Assembly: GCA_031259095.1 (NCBI GenBank)
Contig: JAIRLW010000338.1
Span: 1-7,897, forward strand
Source: Planctomycetaceae bacterium
GTDB lineage: Bacteria > Planctomycetota > Planctomycetia > Pirellulales > Thermoguttaceae
Direction: 5' to 3'
DNA: 7,897 nt
In this document: positions 6,588-7,897 of the stretch, one piece after another
Position numbering within the stretch: the first letter of the stretch is position 1
Layout: every line of letters begins with the position of its first letter
Program-made: the position numbers and the translations under genes
Notes under the pieces: model-generated
What the model saw: the letters and a program-made list of their open reading frames with translations, nothing else
Database searches by the model: none
What the model was told of the DNA's origin: nothing

Positions 6588-7568
6588 ATGGAAAATACGG
6601 ATTCGTTCAGCGTTCATGATACGATAAACGGAGAACATCCATTAACCTTAATGGAACGTTTCCGTGTTGAACCGCAACGCTTTGACTTTTGGCAATCGGT
6701 AAAAGTGTTACAAAACGAATTGGCACAAGGTGAAACATCATCGGGTGAAATGCTGTCAAATGAAATACTGCCGGAAATAGCCACTGTTTCGCCGGACAAA
6801 GAACGATTCCGGTTTGCGTCGCATGTTTCACAACAGTTTCCGGCAAGTGATGTACAAAATTTTATTGAAAACAGTTTTGTTGAAGGCGGTAATGGAATCA
6901 ATAAACGAAACGATAAACCGGTTTTAAGTATCAATTTTCTTGGTTTGGCGGGATTACATAGTCCGTTGCCGGCGCCGATTACGGAATTGATTCTTAACCG
7001 TGTGAAACATGGCGACACGGGACTTCGGGATTTTTTGGACATTTTCAATCATCGGCTTGTTTCGCTTTTTTATCGGGCGATGGAACCGATGCAACCGGGC
7101 TGTGGTTCACAAACTCATCCGGCGGAAACAGAATTTGCAGATTATTTGTACGCAATTTCTGGATTATTGACTAATGGATTACGAAAACCGGAACACGCAA
7201 GATTCCTGCCGCACGCAATACTTTTCGCCAACAGACGAAAAACCGCTGCGGGATTAGAAAAAATTATTTCAGAACGTTTTGGTGTTACAGCAAAAGTTGA
7301 GGAATTTCAAGGTCGTTGGCTTTGGATTGAAGAACGTGACCGCACAAAACTGGGCAGCGCAAACAACCTACTCGGTAAAAACGCAATGCTTGGTGGAAGA
7401 TTTTGGAACCAATCCGCAGGATTCGTACTCCGAATCAAAGGTTCCCACGCAAACAAAAAACGTAATGAAATTTCAAATATCGTCCGTTTTTATGTCGGCG
7501 ACGGTTTACACTGTGAATTACAATGGGAAACCAACCAAGTACAAACTAAATTCGGCAGTCAGCTATAA
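6588..7568 (+). CDS. tssG: TssG, T6SS baseplate wedge protein
   Basis: The 326-residue product carries the TssG (VasB/ImpH) signature blocks: PQRFDFWQSVKVL (29-41), FASHVSQQFPAS (76-87), SINFLGLAGLHSPLP (114-128), RDFLDIFNHRLVSLFYRA (147-164) and QGRWLWIEERDRTKLG (241-256), followed by LLGKNAMLGGRFWNQ. TssG sits in the wedge core, held by two TssF copies, and links the wedge to the baseplate hub around VgrG. The ATG at 6588 lacks a recognisable ribosome-binding site; the sequence before it is the 12-bp repeat array. An in-frame ATG at 6651 (Met22) would give a start close to the conserved RFDF block, with GGAG at 6630-6633 but an over-long 17-base spacing. The exact start is therefore uncertain, while the family call is not. 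Confidence 0.93.
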   Translation: MENTDSFSVHDTINGEHPLTLMERFRVEPQRFDFWQSVKVLQNELAQGETSSGEMLSNEILPEIATVSPDKERFRFASHVSQQFPASDVQNFIENSFVEGGNGINKRNDKPVLSINFLGLAGLHSPLPAPITELILNRVKHGDTGLRDFLDIFNHRLVSLFYRAMEPMQPGCGSQTHPAETEFADYLYAISGLLTNGLRKPEHARFLPHAILFANRRKTAAGLEKIISERFGVTAKVEEFQGRWLWIEERDRTKLGSANNLLGKNAMLGGRFWNQSAGFVLRIKGSHANKKRNEISNIVRFYVGDGLHCELQWETNQVQTKFGSQL

Positions 7569-7597
7569 ATGTAAATTTTAAACGGAGAAAAAATAAA

Positions 7598-7897
7598 ATG
7601 GCTGTTCCACAAATCACTAATCCTCAAGATAATACAATTGGTTTAGTAGGAATATCGAAGCACCAGGCAGACTGGCACCATTGGTTCTGGTTTCATCAAC
7701 CCCACCCTGTTTATGTAGAGGGAGCTAGAAATATTGGAGCAGGAGCAGGACGATTTCAACGAACTCCTCTGAAGCAACAATTTACTGGTCATACAGCAGT
7801 AATGTCTCGGGTAGGAGGACGGGTACGTATTGTTAGAGGATTCGTCCCAGATGGTTTTGTGGCAACAGTATCTATGCTTACACATTGGGTTTTACCA
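7598..7897 (+). CDS. Unrecognised T6SS-operon gene, 3' truncated by window end
   Basis: An open frame starts at ATG 7598 with GGAG (7584-7587) ten bases upstream and stays open for 100 codons to the window edge. It lies 29 bases after the tssG stop, on the same strand and with no terminator between, so it belongs to the operon. I do not recognise the family: it is not TssH, VgrG, PAAR, TssA or TssK by their N-termini. There is no signal peptide or membrane segment. The N-terminal part has an unusual aromatic/His cluster (WHHWFWFHQPHP, 26-37), then a Gly/Ala stretch (GAGAG) and alternating hydrophobic residues that suggest beta strands (about 66-98). All seven proline codons are CCA, CCT or CCC, whereas tssG uses CCG for 13 of its 14 prolines. 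Different origin or recent turnover is therefore plausible, and a T6SS cargo or accessory protein is one guess. That it is a real gene is likely; its role is unknown. Confidence 0.7.
   Translation, partial: MAVPQITNPQDNTIGLVGISKHQADWHHWFWFHQPHPVYVEGARNIGAGAGRFQRTPLKQQFTGHTAVMSRVGGRVRIVRGFVPDGFVATVSMLTHWVLP

Noticed and set aside
6614..7048. Minus-strand frame of 144 codons opposite tssG
   Set aside because: It is antisense to conserved TssG blocks, including the FLGLAG and RDFLDIFNHR regions, and has no recognisable domain of its own.

Overview
The window is a type VI secretion system (T6SS) gene cluster from an AT-rich Gram-negative bacterium, next to a housekeeping gene. The organism cannot be fixed from the sequence. 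Three things make me lean, weakly, towards the Planctomycetota/Verrucomicrobiota group: short palindromic repeats of the GCCCTGAAAGGGC type between genes, a single-chain TssB-TssC sheath protein, and a divergent T6SS lipoprotein. That is an inference from general familiarity, not from a search.

Layout. Bases 1-153 are the 3' end of a plus-strand gene resembling methionyl-tRNA formyltransferase. Bases 154-782 hold no convincing gene. Within them, about 221-456 is a mirror-image array of small hairpins around heptamer tandem repeats. A minus-strand gene (783-1361) encodes a probable T6SS outer-membrane lipoprotein (TssJ-like). Across a 151-base divergent intergenic region, which holds a good sigma70-like promoter, a plus-strand operon runs to the end of the window: a tssB-tssC fusion (1513-3573), hcp/tssD (3651-4136), tssE (4149-4676), tssF (4680-6545), tssG (6588-7568) and an unrecognised gene (from 7598) cut by the window end.

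The products make one machine. TssBC forms the contractile sheath and Hcp the inner tube. TssE, TssF and TssG are wedge components of the baseplate that starts tube and sheath assembly. The lipoprotein would anchor the trans-envelope complex at the outer membrane. TssA, TssH/ClpV, TssI/VgrG, TssK, TssL and TssM are not in the window and must lie beyond it if the system is complete.

The points most worth a second look are the natural TssB-TssC fusion, which buries the segment matching the usual ClpV-binding N-terminus of TssC inside one chain; the unrecognised last gene, whose codon choice differs sharply from the T6SS genes; a four-unit 12-bp tandem repeat between tssF and tssG that carries a stop codon in every unit; and the mirror-image repeat element.
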